A DNA stretch of 54,765 nucleotides from Caballeronia megalochromosomata (GCA_001580565.1 LRBF01000010.1:1-54765); one strand, 5' to 3'; positions 8,280 through 17,898 are shown, numbered from the stretch's first letter. A program made the numbers and translations. Notes: generated by a model not told the origin, from the letters alone.

Positions 8280-8693
8280 ATGACAAAGTCCACTTCGCGG
8301 CAATCGATTATCCCGCCGCCGTTTCAGGCGTTCTACGACACTTTTCATTTTTCACCCGCAACCCGAGTCGGCGACACCATTTGGGTTTCTGGTCAGGTCG
8401 GCATCGGCCCGGATATGCAAGCCGGCGAGGACATGCAGGCGCAGGCACGCATCGCCTTCGAGTCCCTGAAGGTCGTGCTTGAAACGGCGGGGGCGAGTCT
8501 GGCCGACGTCGTGGAGTTGACCACCTTTCACACGGACCTGCGAGGGGAAATGGAGGCCTTTTCGACGGTCAAGGACGCGTACTTCCCGACACGCTATCCC
8601 TCGTGGACGGCCGTTGGCGTGACCCAACTGGCGCTACCGGAGTTGTGCATCGAGATCAGAGCGGTAGCAGTGGCAAGCTGCGGCGAGAGCTGA
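8280..8693 (+). CDS. RidA/YjgF family enamine/imine deaminase
   Basis: A 137-residue RidA-superfamily protein. Typical members are small trimeric enzymes that hydrolyse reactive imines and enamines to ketones or aldehydes plus ammonia. Family signs are VGDTIWVSGQVG near residue 30, the internal FESLKVVLETAGASLADVVELTTF and the C-terminal PSWTAVGVTQLALPELCIEIRAVA. The Arg that usually precedes the C-terminal motif is not obvious (PTRYPSWTAV has one nearby), so catalytic competence is likely but not certain. No signal peptide, so cytosolic. It starts at ATG 8280, 20 bp after phyH, with a weak ribosome-binding site, suggesting coupling. Imines are the direct products of amine oxidases such as those encoded at 15494 and 28110, which gives a plausible role. 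Confidence 0.88.
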   Translation: MTKSTSRQSIIPPPFQAFYDTFHFSPATRVGDTIWVSGQVGIGPDMQAGEDMQAQARIAFESLKVVLETAGASLADVVELTTFHTDLRGEMEAFSTVKDAYFPTRYPSWTAVGVTQLALPELCIEIRAVAVASCGES

Positions 8694-8773
8694 GTGCTTT
8701 GCTCTACAACGCCAGCTCCGACGTTTCCGCGATATGTACTACTAATTATGATGAGATCAGAAGGAGAATTGCG

Positions 8774-10135
8774 GTGAGAAAGCACACTATTGGAACATTG
8801 TCGGCCATCGCCGCGGCGCTCTTGCTTGCGGGCGGAGCGGCCGTTGCTGAGGAACTTACGCCGGTAGGCGCCGAACGCGCGGCCAGCAAGGACGGATTGG
8901 TGCCGGCGTTTGCCGGGAGGCAAGCCACGCCGGCAGGTTGGGAGTGGGGCAAGATGCGCGGCGACTTCTGGAAACACCGGGACGAGAAGCCGCTCTATTC
9001 GATCGACACGGCAAACGTCGACAAGTACGCGGACAAGCTCTCCCCGGGCGAGATCCAGTTGATCAAACAGCAAAAGGGTTATCGGATGGACGTCTATCCG
9101 TCCCACCGCGAATGTCAGTTGCCGGAATTCGCCGAGCAAAATTCCACGGCCAATCTCACCACCGCGAAACTGGCTTCGAATGGCGAGACAGTACAAGCGG
9201 CGACCCTCCCCGGAGTGGCATTTCCGCAGCCAAAGAGTGGCGCCGAAGCGATCCTCAACTATGAGACACGGTACCGCGGCGAGGGAGTGGAGTGGTCCCC
9301 GGTTGTCACGGCGATTTCCCCGCGTCCCGGCAGCAGTGACTGGATCGACGCAGTGGGTCCCCAAACCTTTTATTTTCCAGCGGGCAAGGAAGGCAAGACG
9401 TCGCCGCAGGACGTCGATCAGTTCAATCTGGGTGCCTATTTCTCCGTCAACTCACCCGCGGCATTAGCTGGACAGGCCTTCGTACAGCGCCAGTTCTTCG
9501 ATAAGGATTCCGAGACCTACTACTATTTTCCGGGTCAGCGCCGTGTGAGACGCATGCCCGCTTATACGCACGATGCGCCGTTGATCGGCTTCGAAAACCA
9601 GTACCTAATCGATGAATCGAACATGTTCAACGGGTCCATCGACCGTTTCAACTGGAAGCTGGTGGGCAAGCGCGAAATGATCGTCCCGTACAACGACTTC
9701 GGCATGTACAGCTTCAAGACGAAGCTGCACGACGTTGCGACTCCCGAAGGGATCGCAGCTGATCACCGTCGCTATGAGGTCCACCGTGTCTGGGTCGTCG
9801 AGGCCACGCTCAAGCCTACGGCACGCCACGTCGCATCGAAGAAAGTCTTCTATCTGGATGAAGACAGCTGGCTCGCGCTGGTCGGCGAAGACTACGACGC
9901 GCAGGGCAAGCTCTGGAAGGTACGCGAAAGCTACCCCATCCCAGTGTGGGAGTTGGGCGGGGCCTGCGACAACGAGCCCTTCGTGCAATACGACCTGATC
10001 AACGGACGCTACGTGCTGGATGCATCGTCCATCGGGCAGGGCAAGGACATTCGCTGGTACGAGCATGTCGACAATCCTCGCTTCAAGGTGGACTTCTACA
10101 CCGCGGAATCGTTGCGTTCGGCGAGCGAGCGCTGA
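8774..10135 (+). CDS. DUF1329 envelope protein (outer-membrane lipoprotein-sorting-like)
   Basis: A 453-residue exported protein with a cleavable signal peptide (about residues 1-26: positive start, then AIAAALLLAGGAAVA ahead of EELTP). Family features are the repeated aromatic segments YYYFPGQRRVRRMPAYTHDAP and GRYVLDASSIGQ. DUF1329 proteins have a LolB-like fold and are thought to bind hydrophobic molecules or lipids in the periplasm. They are commonly encoded beside DUF1302 genes in catabolic clusters for hydrophobic compounds. The start is GTG 8774 with AAGGAG seven bases upstream; the frame upstream overlaps the RidA gene. The conserved gene order DUF1329-DUF1302-MMPL-Ycf48 implies a joint transport or envelope function. 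Exact role unknown. Confidence 0.88.
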   Translation: MRKHTIGTLSAIAAALLLAGGAAVAEELTPVGAERAASKDGLVPAFAGRQATPAGWEWGKMRGDFWKHRDEKPLYSIDTANVDKYADKLSPGEIQLIKQQKGYRMDVYPSHRECQLPEFAEQNSTANLTTAKLASNGETVQAATLPGVAFPQPKSGAEAILNYETRYRGEGVEWSPVVTAISPRPGSSDWIDAVGPQTFYFPAGKEGKTSPQDVDQFNLGAYFSVNSPAALAGQAFVQRQFFDKDSETYYYFPGQRRVRRMPAYTHDAPLIGFENQYLIDESNMFNGSIDRFNWKLVGKREMIVPYNDFGMYSFKTKLHDVATPEGIAADHRRYEVHRVWVVEATLKPTARHVASKKVFYLDEDSWLALVGEDYDAQGKLWKVRESYPIPVWELGGACDNEPFVQYDLINGRYVLDASSIGQGKDIRWYEHVDNPRFKVDFYTAESLRSASER

Positions 10136-10211
10136 CATCCGACGTCGGCACAAAGGACCCGGCGCACGTCACACGCGTGCGCCGGCAGGGAGAGGGACGG
10201 TGGGGCAGACC

Positions 10212-12041
10212 ATGACAACGAAGATAATCGGCAGGTATGTTGCGGTATCGCTGGCCATATTCGGCACGGCAGCATCAAGTGCGTACGGTTACGACTTCAC
10301 GACCGGGATCAACGATCTCACAGGCTCGTGGGTGACCAACCTGACGGCGGGTGCGGGGATCCGGACCAAGAATCCGAGTTGCTCTCTCACTGGCGACCCC
10401 AATTCCGCGGGTTGCGGAGCGGGGGCCAACACCAATCAATGGGGTTTCGGCGATAACGGCGATCTGAATTACCGCAAGGGGCAGGCATACAGCGCCTACG
10501 CCAGCGCGACGAGCGAGTTGCTGATGAAGATGCCGAGCGAAGGGCTCAAGTTCATGATCCGGGGCACGGGCATGTACGACTTCCTCGCGAAAGATACGGC
10601 AAGAACGCCATTGTCGAGCACCGCGTCGGCGCAGGTCGTCTACGATGCGCAACTGCTCGATCTGTGGGCCGAGAAGGATTTCACCATTGCCGGGAATGCC
10701 GCGCACGTGCGGCTCGGCAACCAGGTGATCAACTGGGGCGAGAGCATGTACGCGATGGGCGGGATCAACGCGACGAACTCGCTCGACATCCAGAAGCTGC
10801 TCGTGCCGGGTTCGCAACTCAAGCAGGCGCTCCTTCCTGCACCGATGGTGAGCTTCGCCGCCGATCTTTCACATGGTTTCAGCACTGAGGAATACTACCA
10901 GTTTCAGTGGAACGGAAACCGCTACCCGCCAGTCGGATCGTACTGGTCGACAACGAACAGCCTCGGGCGTGGCACGCAGCCGCTCACCATCAGCACGAAC
11001 AACTTGAATGTAGCCGGTCCAAGTGCGGGCACGATCGCCGGACCGAACAGTGGCAACCAGAATGTCCTCGACGGAATTAACACGGGCCTCGTGAACGGCA
11101 CGTATGCTGGCCCCCCTTTCAACGATATCGGGCTCCCGGTTTCATGGCAGTCGCCATCGAAGTACAAACCACAGTTCGGTTTCAAGCTTAACTTTTCACC
11201 GCGCTCCTTCGGTGCGAACTTCGCGTTTTACTACGTCAACTACACGGACAAGTCGCCGGTGCTTTCATCGTTGGCCAATGGGACCGAGCAGTGGTCGTAT
11301 CTTCAGAACCGCCAGCTCTTCGGCTTGAGCGCGAATTTCGGGCTGGGGGACTGGGCTATTGGCACCGAGCTGTCATATCGGCCACATGACGCCGTGGCGC
11401 TGTCGAGCTGCTATGGCGCGGGCGGCCCACCCGACCTGAACACGAACGGCGTGGCGGGCGTCAATTGTCAGCAGTGGGCCGACATGAAGCGGTTCCAGTT
11501 CGACATCAACGGCATCCTGGCCCTGACGCGCAGCGAGTATCCGTTTCTCAAGTTGATCGGTGCGGATTCCGCGACGTTGACTGCAGAGCTGACCTGGGTC
11601 TACTACCCGGGTCTTAGCTCGCAGGGCGTCACCCGTACGGTCGACGGACAAGTGGTTACGCAGGTGCCGCAGGCGGGCTATTTTCCCTGGCTGAACAACA
11701 CCTCGAATCTTGGCTATCCGATCGGGATGGCGCAGGGCACATCGAGCTCAGTAGGCGCGACCATCGACTTCAACTGGACCTACGACGGCACACTGATCCG
11801 CGGCTGGCAGGTGACGCCAGGCGTCACGTTCGCCACCGGACTCTACGGCTATACGCCGACGCTCAGCGCGAACTACCTGCAGGGCGCGAAGTCGCTGAAC
11901 CTTTATGTGCTTTTCAACCAGAACCCGGCCACGTGGCAGGCGGGCATCAACTACACGTTGTTCTGGGGCGGACACAACACCGGGGGTCAGCCATATGCAG
12001 ACCGCAACTTTGTAGGGATGTTCGTGACACGGAACTTCTGA
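10212..12041 (+). CDS. DUF1302 outer-membrane protein
   Basis: A 609-residue protein with signal peptide (residues ~1-25, MTTKIIGRYVAVSLAIFGTA). It is rich in alternating aromatic beta-strands and ends in ...VGMFVTRNF with a C-terminal Phe, typical of outer-membrane beta-barrels. N-terminal family text includes GYDFTTGINDLTGSWVTN and WVTNLTAGAGIRTKNP. DUF1302 proteins are predicted barrels linked to uptake or export of hydrophobic substrates. ATG 10212 was chosen because the signal peptide begins there. It is 76 bp after the DUF1329 gene and 45 bp before the RND gene. Likely the outer-membrane part of the transport module (inference). Confidence 0.87.
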   Translation: MTTKIIGRYVAVSLAIFGTAASSAYGYDFTTGINDLTGSWVTNLTAGAGIRTKNPSCSLTGDPNSAGCGAGANTNQWGFGDNGDLNYRKGQAYSAYASATSELLMKMPSEGLKFMIRGTGMYDFLAKDTARTPLSSTASAQVVYDAQLLDLWAEKDFTIAGNAAHVRLGNQVINWGESMYAMGGINATNSLDIQKLLVPGSQLKQALLPAPMVSFAADLSHGFSTEEYYQFQWNGNRYPPVGSYWSTTNSLGRGTQPLTISTNNLNVAGPSAGTIAGPNSGNQNVLDGINTGLVNGTYAGPPFNDIGLPVSWQSPSKYKPQFGFKLNFSPRSFGANFAFYYVNYTDKSPVLSSLANGTEQWSYLQNRQLFGLSANFGLGDWAIGTELSYRPHDAVALSSCYGAGGPPDLNTNGVAGVNCQQWADMKRFQFDINGILALTRSEYPFLKLIGADSATLTAELTWVYYPGLSSQGVTRTVDGQVVTQVPQAGYFPWLNNTSNLGYPIGMAQGTSSSVGATIDFNWTYDGTLIRGWQVTPGVTFATGLYGYTPTLSANYLQGAKSLNLYVLFNQNPATWQAGINYTLFWGGHNTGGQPYADRNFVGMFVTRNF

Positions 12042-12086
12042 TGGCTCGATGCCGTGGGTCGTTGAATCAACTTAGGGATCAAAGCT

Positions 12087-14447
12087 GTGCTAAATCGCCT
12101 GGTTAAAACGTTGGAAAGATTGTGCTTCGGACACCGAGCAGCGGTGCTTGTGACGGTCGGGGTATTTACGGTCGCCATGGCCGTGTTCGCCGTGCAACTG
12201 CGCATGGACGCGGGGTTCGAGAAGCAGATGCCGATCGGTCACGAGTACATCCGGACGTTCCAGAAATATCGCTCCGACCTGCTCGGTGCGAACCGGATAA
12301 CCTTCGTCGTACGATCTCGCCACGGCTCCATCTGGACGAAGGAAGGGCTCACCCGTCTATATAGAGTGACTCAGGCGGTGACGTATCTGCCGAACGTGGA
12401 TCGGATCGGCGTGCAGTCGCTCTGGACGCCGAACGCATACGTGAACGAGATCACTGATGAAGGTTTTCGCGCCGAGCCGATCATCTCAGGCACCATCACG
12501 CCTGAGCAACTGACGCCCGAGCTTGTCACCGCGATTCGGCATGCGACCACCCAGGGCGGCTACGTCGGAACGCTTGTTTCGCATAACGAAGACAGCGCCA
12601 TGATCACGGCCGAGCTCAACGAGCGCGACCGTAACGGCAAGGTGCTCGACTATGTCAAGTTCAATCACCTGCTCGAGGCGCAGATCCGCAAGCCGTTCGA
12701 GGACGCAGGCTATGAGATCCAGATCATCGGCTTCGCGAAACAAATTGGCGATATCGCCGATGGCGCCACGGCCGTGCTCGGTTTCTGCGGCATCGCACTA
12801 CTGTTGACTGCGCTCGCGGTCTACTGGTACTGCCATTCGATTCGCTTCACGGTGCTGCTGATCGCATGTTCCCTCACGTCACTGGTCTGGCAGTTCGGGA
12901 CGCTTAAGCTACTGGGATTCGGCCTCGATCCGCTCGCCGTGCTGGTGCCTTTCCTGGTTTTCGCGATTGGCGTGTCGCACGGCGTGCAGCAGGTCAACTT
13001 CATCGTGCGTGAGATCGCGCATGGCAACAGTTCGTTTGATGCGGCGCGCCATAGCTTCAGCGGTTTGCTGATTCCGGGTGTGCTGGCCCTCGTCACCGCA
13101 TTCGTGTCTTTCATCACGCTGCTGTTGATTCCGATTCCCATGGTGCGCGAGCTGGCTATTACTGCGTCGCTCGGCGTCGGCTACAAAATCGTGACGAACC
13201 TCGTATTGCTGCCCGTCGCCGCTTCGTGCTTTCACTTCACAAAGAGCTATGCGGACAGCGCACTCAAACGCAGCGAGCGGCGCTCGTCATGGTTGCGTGG
13301 ACTCGCCCGCATCGCCCAGCCGCGCTATGCAGGCGTGACCGTGGCGCTGACGCTCGTGGTTTTCGCTCTCTCTGCCTGGCAAAGCCGCGACCGCGTGATC
13401 GGTACGCTTCAGCCGGGTGCGCCCGAACTGCGTGCGGATGCGCGCTTCAACCAAGATGCGACGTCGATCGCGGCGAACTACGACATTGGCCTCGATTGGC
13501 TCACGCTCGCAATCGAGTCGGGAGGCAAGGCATGCGACAACCCTGCTGTCGGACTCTACGAAGACGATCTGACGAGCACGCTGCGTGACGAGCCCGGCGT
13601 GGTGTCAGTGCAGTCATACGCCGGGATGCTGCGCCGCTACAACCAGGGCTATAACGAAGACTATCCGAAGATGAACGTTGTGCCGATCGACCCCGAAAAC
13701 TACGGAGCGGTTTCGGTGGATGCTGGCCGAGTGAAGGGCTTCATGAAGGCCAATTGTGGCATGACAGCGGTTCATCTTTTTCTCACCGATCACAAGGCCA
13801 CGACGATTAGCCGAATCCTGGACGACGTGAAGCAATACCGCGCATCGCACGTATTTCCGGGTATCAATGTACGGCTTGCGGCGGGAAACGCGGGCGTGCT
13901 AGCGGCCATCAACGAAGAGGTGGAGAAGAGCGAGTTGCCGATGATGCTCTATGTCTACGCTGCCATCCTGATTTTGGTGTTCCTCGCCTACCGTGACTGG
14001 CGTGCAATGCTGGCGTGCTGCTTGCCGCTCACGGTCGCAACTTTCATTGGTTATTGGTTCATGAAGGAGTTGCAAATCGGGCTGACGGTGGCGACGCTTC
14101 CGGTCATGGTACTGGCCGTAGGTATTGGCGTGGACTATGCGTTCTATATCTACAACCGCTTGCAGGTGCATCTAGCGGGTGGCCAGAACATTGTGAAGGC
14201 GGTGCAGCACGCGATGCTCGAGGTCGGCGTAGCGACGATCTTCACGGCGATCACATTGGCCATCGGTGTGGCGACGTGGAGCTTCTCAGCACTGAAATTT
14301 CAGGCGGACATGGGCAAGCTGCTGGCGTTCATGTTCCTTGTGAACCTGCTGATGGCGATGACCGCGCTGCCGGCGTTGGCGTCGGTCCTGGAGCGCTGGT
14401 TTCCGCGCCGCAAGCCGGCGCGCGCGCCGGGGCTTTTCAGCCACTGA
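12087..14447 (+). CDS. MMPL/RND-superfamily transporter
   Basis: A 786-residue inner-membrane protein with the duplicated RND layout: one N-terminal helix (about 20-38), a ~190-residue periplasmic domain, a block of helices (about 230-400), a second periplasmic domain, and a second block of helices to the C-terminus. GIGVDYAFYIYNRLQ lies in the conserved helix of the second half; the first half has AIGVSHGVQQVNFIV. Size and form match the MMPL or hopanoid-exporter-like (HpnN) group, which moves lipids and other hydrophobic molecules, and not HAE1 drug pumps. The start is GTG 12087 with AGGGA upstream. Direction of transport (import or export) is not clear. It sits within the DUF1329-DUF1302-MMPL-Ycf48 module. 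Confidence 0.88.
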   Translation: MLNRLVKTLERLCFGHRAAVLVTVGVFTVAMAVFAVQLRMDAGFEKQMPIGHEYIRTFQKYRSDLLGANRITFVVRSRHGSIWTKEGLTRLYRVTQAVTYLPNVDRIGVQSLWTPNAYVNEITDEGFRAEPIISGTITPEQLTPELVTAIRHATTQGGYVGTLVSHNEDSAMITAELNERDRNGKVLDYVKFNHLLEAQIRKPFEDAGYEIQIIGFAKQIGDIADGATAVLGFCGIALLLTALAVYWYCHSIRFTVLLIACSLTSLVWQFGTLKLLGFGLDPLAVLVPFLVFAIGVSHGVQQVNFIVREIAHGNSSFDAARHSFSGLLIPGVLALVTAFVSFITLLLIPIPMVRELAITASLGVGYKIVTNLVLLPVAASCFHFTKSYADSALKRSERRSSWLRGLARIAQPRYAGVTVALTLVVFALSAWQSRDRVIGTLQPGAPELRADARFNQDATSIAANYDIGLDWLTLAIESGGKACDNPAVGLYEDDLTSTLRDEPGVVSVQSYAGMLRRYNQGYNEDYPKMNVVPIDPENYGAVSVDAGRVKGFMKANCGMTAVHLFLTDHKATTISRILDDVKQYRASHVFPGINVRLAAGNAGVLAAINEEVEKSELPMMLYVYAAILILVFLAYRDWRAMLACCLPLTVATFIGYWFMKELQIGLTVATLPVMVLAVGIGVDYAFYIYNRLQVHLAGGQNIVKAVQHAMLEVGVATIFTAITLAIGVATWSFSALKFQADMGKLLAFMFLVNLLMAMTALPALASVLERWFPRRKPARAPGLFSH

Positions 14448-14460
14448 CTGGAGACCAATC

Positions 14461-15426
14461 ATGATCAAGATGTTTGTTGCCGGCGCGGCCTTGTGTGCGA
14501 GCGTCGCGGCCTTCGCTCAAGCACAGGGAGCGGTCGCGGACTGGGCGGCCAAACCCGCGCATGCCTGGACAGCGCCGAGGCACATGATGTTGATGGACGC
14601 GGCGCGTGCCGGTTCGCGCATCGTTGCCGTAGGGGAGCACGGCGTAGTCGTGATGTCAGATGACGAGGGAAAAACGTGGCGTCAGTCAAACCATGTTCCG
14701 GTTTCCGCAACCCTTTCTGCGGTCACTTTTGCCGACGCGCAGCACGGCTGGACGGTCGGACAGTGGGGCGTGATTCTCGCGACGAGCGACGGCGGCGAGA
14801 CATGGCAAAAGCAGCGGATAGACCTCTCAGTTGACCAGCCGTTGTTCTCCGTGCTCTTTACTACTGCTCGGGACGGAATCGCGGTGGGCCTATGGTCACT
14901 CATGCTCGTCACCCATGATGGTGGCAAGTCGTGGACGAAAGTGAGTGTGCCGAAACCACCGGGTAGTGGTCGTGCCGACCGCAACCTTTACCACGTCTTT
15001 TCTGATCGTCACGGTGTGCTTTACATCGACTCTGAGCAGGGAATGGTGCTGAAGTCCACGGATGGCGGGGCGAACTGGAATTATCAGGCGACGGGCGGCA
15101 AAGGGACGCTGTGGACGGGCGTGGCGCTGCCCGACGGCCGAATCATCGTAGGCGGTTTGCTGGGCGGCCTGTACCAGAGCAGCGACGATGGGGCGACATG
15201 GACGGCGTTGAACGCGGGCACGAAGAGTTCGATCACTGATCTTTTGACGACCGGGAATGGACTGATGGGCGTCGGGCTCGATGGCCTTGTTTTCCGGCAA
15301 CGCGAGGGCAGTACTTCGTTCGAGGTTCAACAGCGCGCGGATCGTGCGTCCCTCACAGCCGCAGTGATCGATCGCACCGGAAAGCCGTTGCTGTTTTCGC
15401 AGGACGGTGTGCTGGTGGGGCCTTGA
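14461..15426 (+). CDS. Ycf48/BNR-repeat beta-propeller exported protein
   Basis: A 321-residue protein with a signal peptide (residues 1-21, MIKMFVAGAALCASVAAFAQA) and at least five BNR/Asp-box repeats: SDDEGKTW, SDGGETW, HDGGKSW, TDGGANW and SDDGATW. These form a seven-bladed propeller like plant and cyanobacterial Ycf48, which helps assemble a membrane complex. In this gene context such proteins accompany MMPL transporters and may help assemble or stabilise the envelope machine. It is 13 bp behind the transporter gene with GGAG before ATG 14461. The periplasmic location is inferred from the signal peptide. Confidence 0.88.
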   Translation: MIKMFVAGAALCASVAAFAQAQGAVADWAAKPAHAWTAPRHMMLMDAARAGSRIVAVGEHGVVVMSDDEGKTWRQSNHVPVSATLSAVTFADAQHGWTVGQWGVILATSDGGETWQKQRIDLSVDQPLFSVLFTTARDGIAVGLWSLMLVTHDGGKSWTKVSVPKPPGSGRADRNLYHVFSDRHGVLYIDSEQGMVLKSTDGGANWNYQATGGKGTLWTGVALPDGRIIVGGLLGGLYQSSDDGATWTALNAGTKSSITDLLTTGNGLMGVGLDGLVFRQREGSTSFEVQQRADRASLTAAVIDRTGKPLLFSQDGVLVGP

Positions 15427-15493
15427 GCATGCTGCATTTCCTGCCGCATGTGTATATCGCAGTACTGCATATAATTGAAACAGGAGTGGCAAC

Positions 15494-16993
15494 ATGGAAG
15501 TCGAGACGGAACCGAAAATGATTCGCAGGCCCCCCGCGCGGAGCCGGCGCCGGTTCCTCCACCTTGCCGCAGCAGGTGCTGCGACGCTGGCTGCCGATGG
15601 AGTGTCACTCGCGCAAAGTGCGGTTACGAAGCCCCCGAGAGACCGTGAGGTATTGGACGTCGCGATCATCGGTGCGGGTCTCGCAGGATTGACGGCGGGC
15701 CGCGACCTCCAGCTGGCTGGATGCGATTCGTTTGTCGTGCTCGAGGCACGCAATCGCGTCGGTGGCCGAACCTATAACCATGACCTTGGCCGCGGCGTCG
15801 TTTCTGAAGCCGGAGGGCAGTGGATCGGTCCCGGTCAGACCGCGATCTTCGATCTGGCACGTCAACTCGAGATCGACACGTTTCCGAGCTGGTACGCAGG
15901 GAAGACCGTCGTGATGGCGCAGGGCGCTATCGTGGCCCAAGATTTTCATGGCGGCACCGGGGGTGACGACACGATTGGCAACCGGCTTGCCGAACTGTCG
16001 CGGGGCGTGCCATCCGGCGCGCCATGGAAGGCACCGAATCTGGCGGAATTGGATAGGCTATCTTACGGCGAATGGCTTTTGCAGCAGGGCGTGAAATACG
16101 AGGACGGCTACTTTCTCGCGCTAGCCGCGAAGCTGACGACGGGCGGTGCGCCGGCCCAGTTGGGTCTGCTGCACTACTTGTCGATGATCAACAGCGCAAG
16201 CTGCAACTATACGCAACTCGAAGCATTCAAAGGCGGGGCACAGGAAACGCGCATCGTCGGCGGCTCGCAGCGTCTGAGCATCAAGATGGCCGAGCAGCTC
16301 GGCGACAAGGTCAGGCTTTCCTCGCCGGTGCGCAAGATCACTGGCTGGGATCGCGAAGTCGTCGAGCTGCACACGGATCAAGGCTTGATTAAGGCCGGTC
16401 GCGTCATCGTTGCGATGAATCCGGCGCTTTGCAATCAGGTGGTTTTCGATCCGCCGTTGCCCAGCGGACGGGCGCAACTCCAGCAGCATTGGCCCACGAG
16501 CGCCCCAATGCGAAAGACTGTCCACGTCTATGACAAGCCGTTCTGGCGCGACGCCGGGTACTGCGGAACGATCTTCCAGGTCGGCGGTCCCGTTTTCATG
16601 ACGTACGACAATTCGCCTCCCGACGCATCACTCGGCGTGATCGCCGCATTCGTGGCGCCAGGGATGTTGCCTGATGATCCCGCGACGGCCGAGAAGACGC
16701 TGTCGGCCACATTTGCGAAGGCATTCGGAGACCGCGCGCTGCATCCGACGCAGTTTCATGACTACGACTGGGGCCGGGTCGATCCGTGGGCCCTGCATTG
16801 CATCAACCCCATGCCGCCAGGCTTCTGGACGAAGTGGGGAAAGTATCTGCACCCCGAAGTGGGGCGCCTGATCTGGTCGGGCACCGAAACTGCCGACATC
16901 TGGGCGGGTGCGATGGACGGTGCCGTGCGTTCGGGCCATCGTGCTGCTTTGCAGGCGCTGGCTGGTTTCACTCGACGCGGCGAGGTGGCCTGA
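15494..16993 (+). CDS. Tat-exported flavin amine oxidase/dehydrogenase (copy 1)
   Basis: A 499-residue flavoprotein of the monoamine oxidase superfamily with a twin-arginine signal (SRRRFLHLAAAG, about residues 17-28). The FAD fold is VAIIGAGLAGLTAGRDL (~54-70) and the C-terminal FAD motif is GRLIWSGTETADIWAG. A cysteine, C436, lies five residues before the conserved PPG, one position off the flavin-linking cysteine of human MAO-B. The same Cys is kept in the paralogue at 28110. The stop codon abuts the ATG of a diheme cytochrome c. NicA2 of Pseudomonas putida is a Tat-exported member that reduces the cytochrome c CycN and not O2, so this pair probably works likewise in the periplasm (inference). 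Substrate unknown. Confidence 0.88.
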   Translation: MEVETEPKMIRRPPARSRRRFLHLAAAGAATLAADGVSLAQSAVTKPPRDREVLDVAIIGAGLAGLTAGRDLQLAGCDSFVVLEARNRVGGRTYNHDLGRGVVSEAGGQWIGPGQTAIFDLARQLEIDTFPSWYAGKTVVMAQGAIVAQDFHGGTGGDDTIGNRLAELSRGVPSGAPWKAPNLAELDRLSYGEWLLQQGVKYEDGYFLALAAKLTTGGAPAQLGLLHYLSMINSASCNYTQLEAFKGGAQETRIVGGSQRLSIKMAEQLGDKVRLSSPVRKITGWDREVVELHTDQGLIKAGRVIVAMNPALCNQVVFDPPLPSGRAQLQQHWPTSAPMRKTVHVYDKPFWRDAGYCGTIFQVGGPVFMTYDNSPPDASLGVIAAFVAPGMLPDDPATAEKTLSATFAKAFGDRALHPTQFHDYDWGRVDPWALHCINPMPPGFWTKWGKYLHPEVGRLIWSGTETADIWAGAMDGAVRSGHRAALQALAGFTRRGEVA

Positions 16994-17680
16994 ATGAGAC
17001 GGGCATGGATCGTAAGTGGAGTCGTCGGGCTCGCCGCTGTGGTGGGCGTGGGAGCGCTTTACGGACGCGAGTACCTGGACGGTATGCATTTCGAAAAAGC
17101 GATGAACGAGATCGACAGGTTGCAAGTGGCCAACGGTGGCTCCTGGCCGCAACCGCAAGAGACCTGCTATTTCTGCCACGGTGCGCACGGGCAGTCCGCG
17201 AACGCCTGGTATCCGTCGCTGGCAGGACAGCCACAGGCTTATCTCATCGCCCAATTGCGCGCCTTCGCTGACGGGCAACGGCCCAACGCTTATATGGGGC
17301 CGATTTCAAGGGATCTGACCGACGAACAGATCAAATCACTGGGTGCCTATTTTGCGCGGCAGACTCCGGCCCGAAGCGAGCCGGCGCGCACTCAAGCCGG
17401 GCTAGAGAAGCGCGGTATGGAACTCGTGGCAGAAAAAAGTTGCCAAGCGTGCCACGGAGCGGCGTTCATGGGGGAAAACCAGATTCCGCGTCTGGCGGGA
17501 CAGGGAGAGACCTATCTCGTGAGGCAGCTTGCTGCATTCAAGACCGGCGAGCGTCATGACCCGAGCGGCGCAATGAATGGGTTGGCGGCCACTCTGTCGG
17601 GCGAAGACGTCAAGGCGGTGGCCAGCTATCTTGCCAGTCTGACGCCGGTCGGCAGCAACGCAGGCGCAGGCGCTGAATAA
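16994..17680 (+). CDS. membrane-anchored diheme cytochrome c (c4/c553-like), partner of oxidase 1
   Basis: A 228-residue protein with an N-terminal hydrophobic anchor or signal (RRAWIVSGVVGLAAVVGVGA) and two class I cytochrome domains, each with CxxCH (CYFCH, CQACH). Candidate axial methionines are in NAYMGPISRDLTD and SGAMNGLAATLSG. The repeated SLAGQ/RLAGQ motif after each heme site is typical of cytochrome c4. Its ATG directly follows the TGA of the oxidase gene, so translation is coupled. It probably accepts electrons from the periplasmic flavoprotein and passes them to a terminal oxidase. It ends the operon, and the next promoter element begins 32 bp later. Confidence 0.92.
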   Translation: MRRAWIVSGVVGLAAVVGVGALYGREYLDGMHFEKAMNEIDRLQVANGGSWPQPQETCYFCHGAHGQSANAWYPSLAGQPQAYLIAQLRAFADGQRPNAYMGPISRDLTDEQIKSLGAYFARQTPARSEPARTQAGLEKRGMELVAEKSCQACHGAAFMGENQIPRLAGQGETYLVRQLAAFKTGERHDPSGAMNGLAATLSGEDVKAVASYLASLTPVGSNAGAGAE

Positions 17681-17711
17681 CAACCATCGCGTAACCGAAA
17701 AGAGGTCTAAG

Positions 17712-17765
17712 GACAGGAAATACCTGTCTTTTTTAAACTTAAAATGTTTGTAGACTATGACTATG
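17712..17765 (+). promoter_or_regulatory. composite regulatory element B
   Basis: GACAGG-AAATA-CCTGTC (17712-17728) is followed by TTTTTT, TTTGT (17747-17751) and TGACTATG (17758-17765). The start-to-start distance of 46 bp equals that of element A. As a stem with six T's it could also be an intrinsic terminator for the cytochrome c operon. It lies 141 bp (from TGAC) upstream of the next gene. Confidence 0.6.
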
Positions 17766-17898
17766 TTAGATACGATGTTCTATAAAATGGACCTGCATCA
17801 TCGCTGCATTCTCTGATAGCGGAGCTCGTCACCGCCGCCGGCATCCGCCGCATTTGAAAGACGCACCGTTGAACCCAATCACCTTCTAGGAGACAGGC

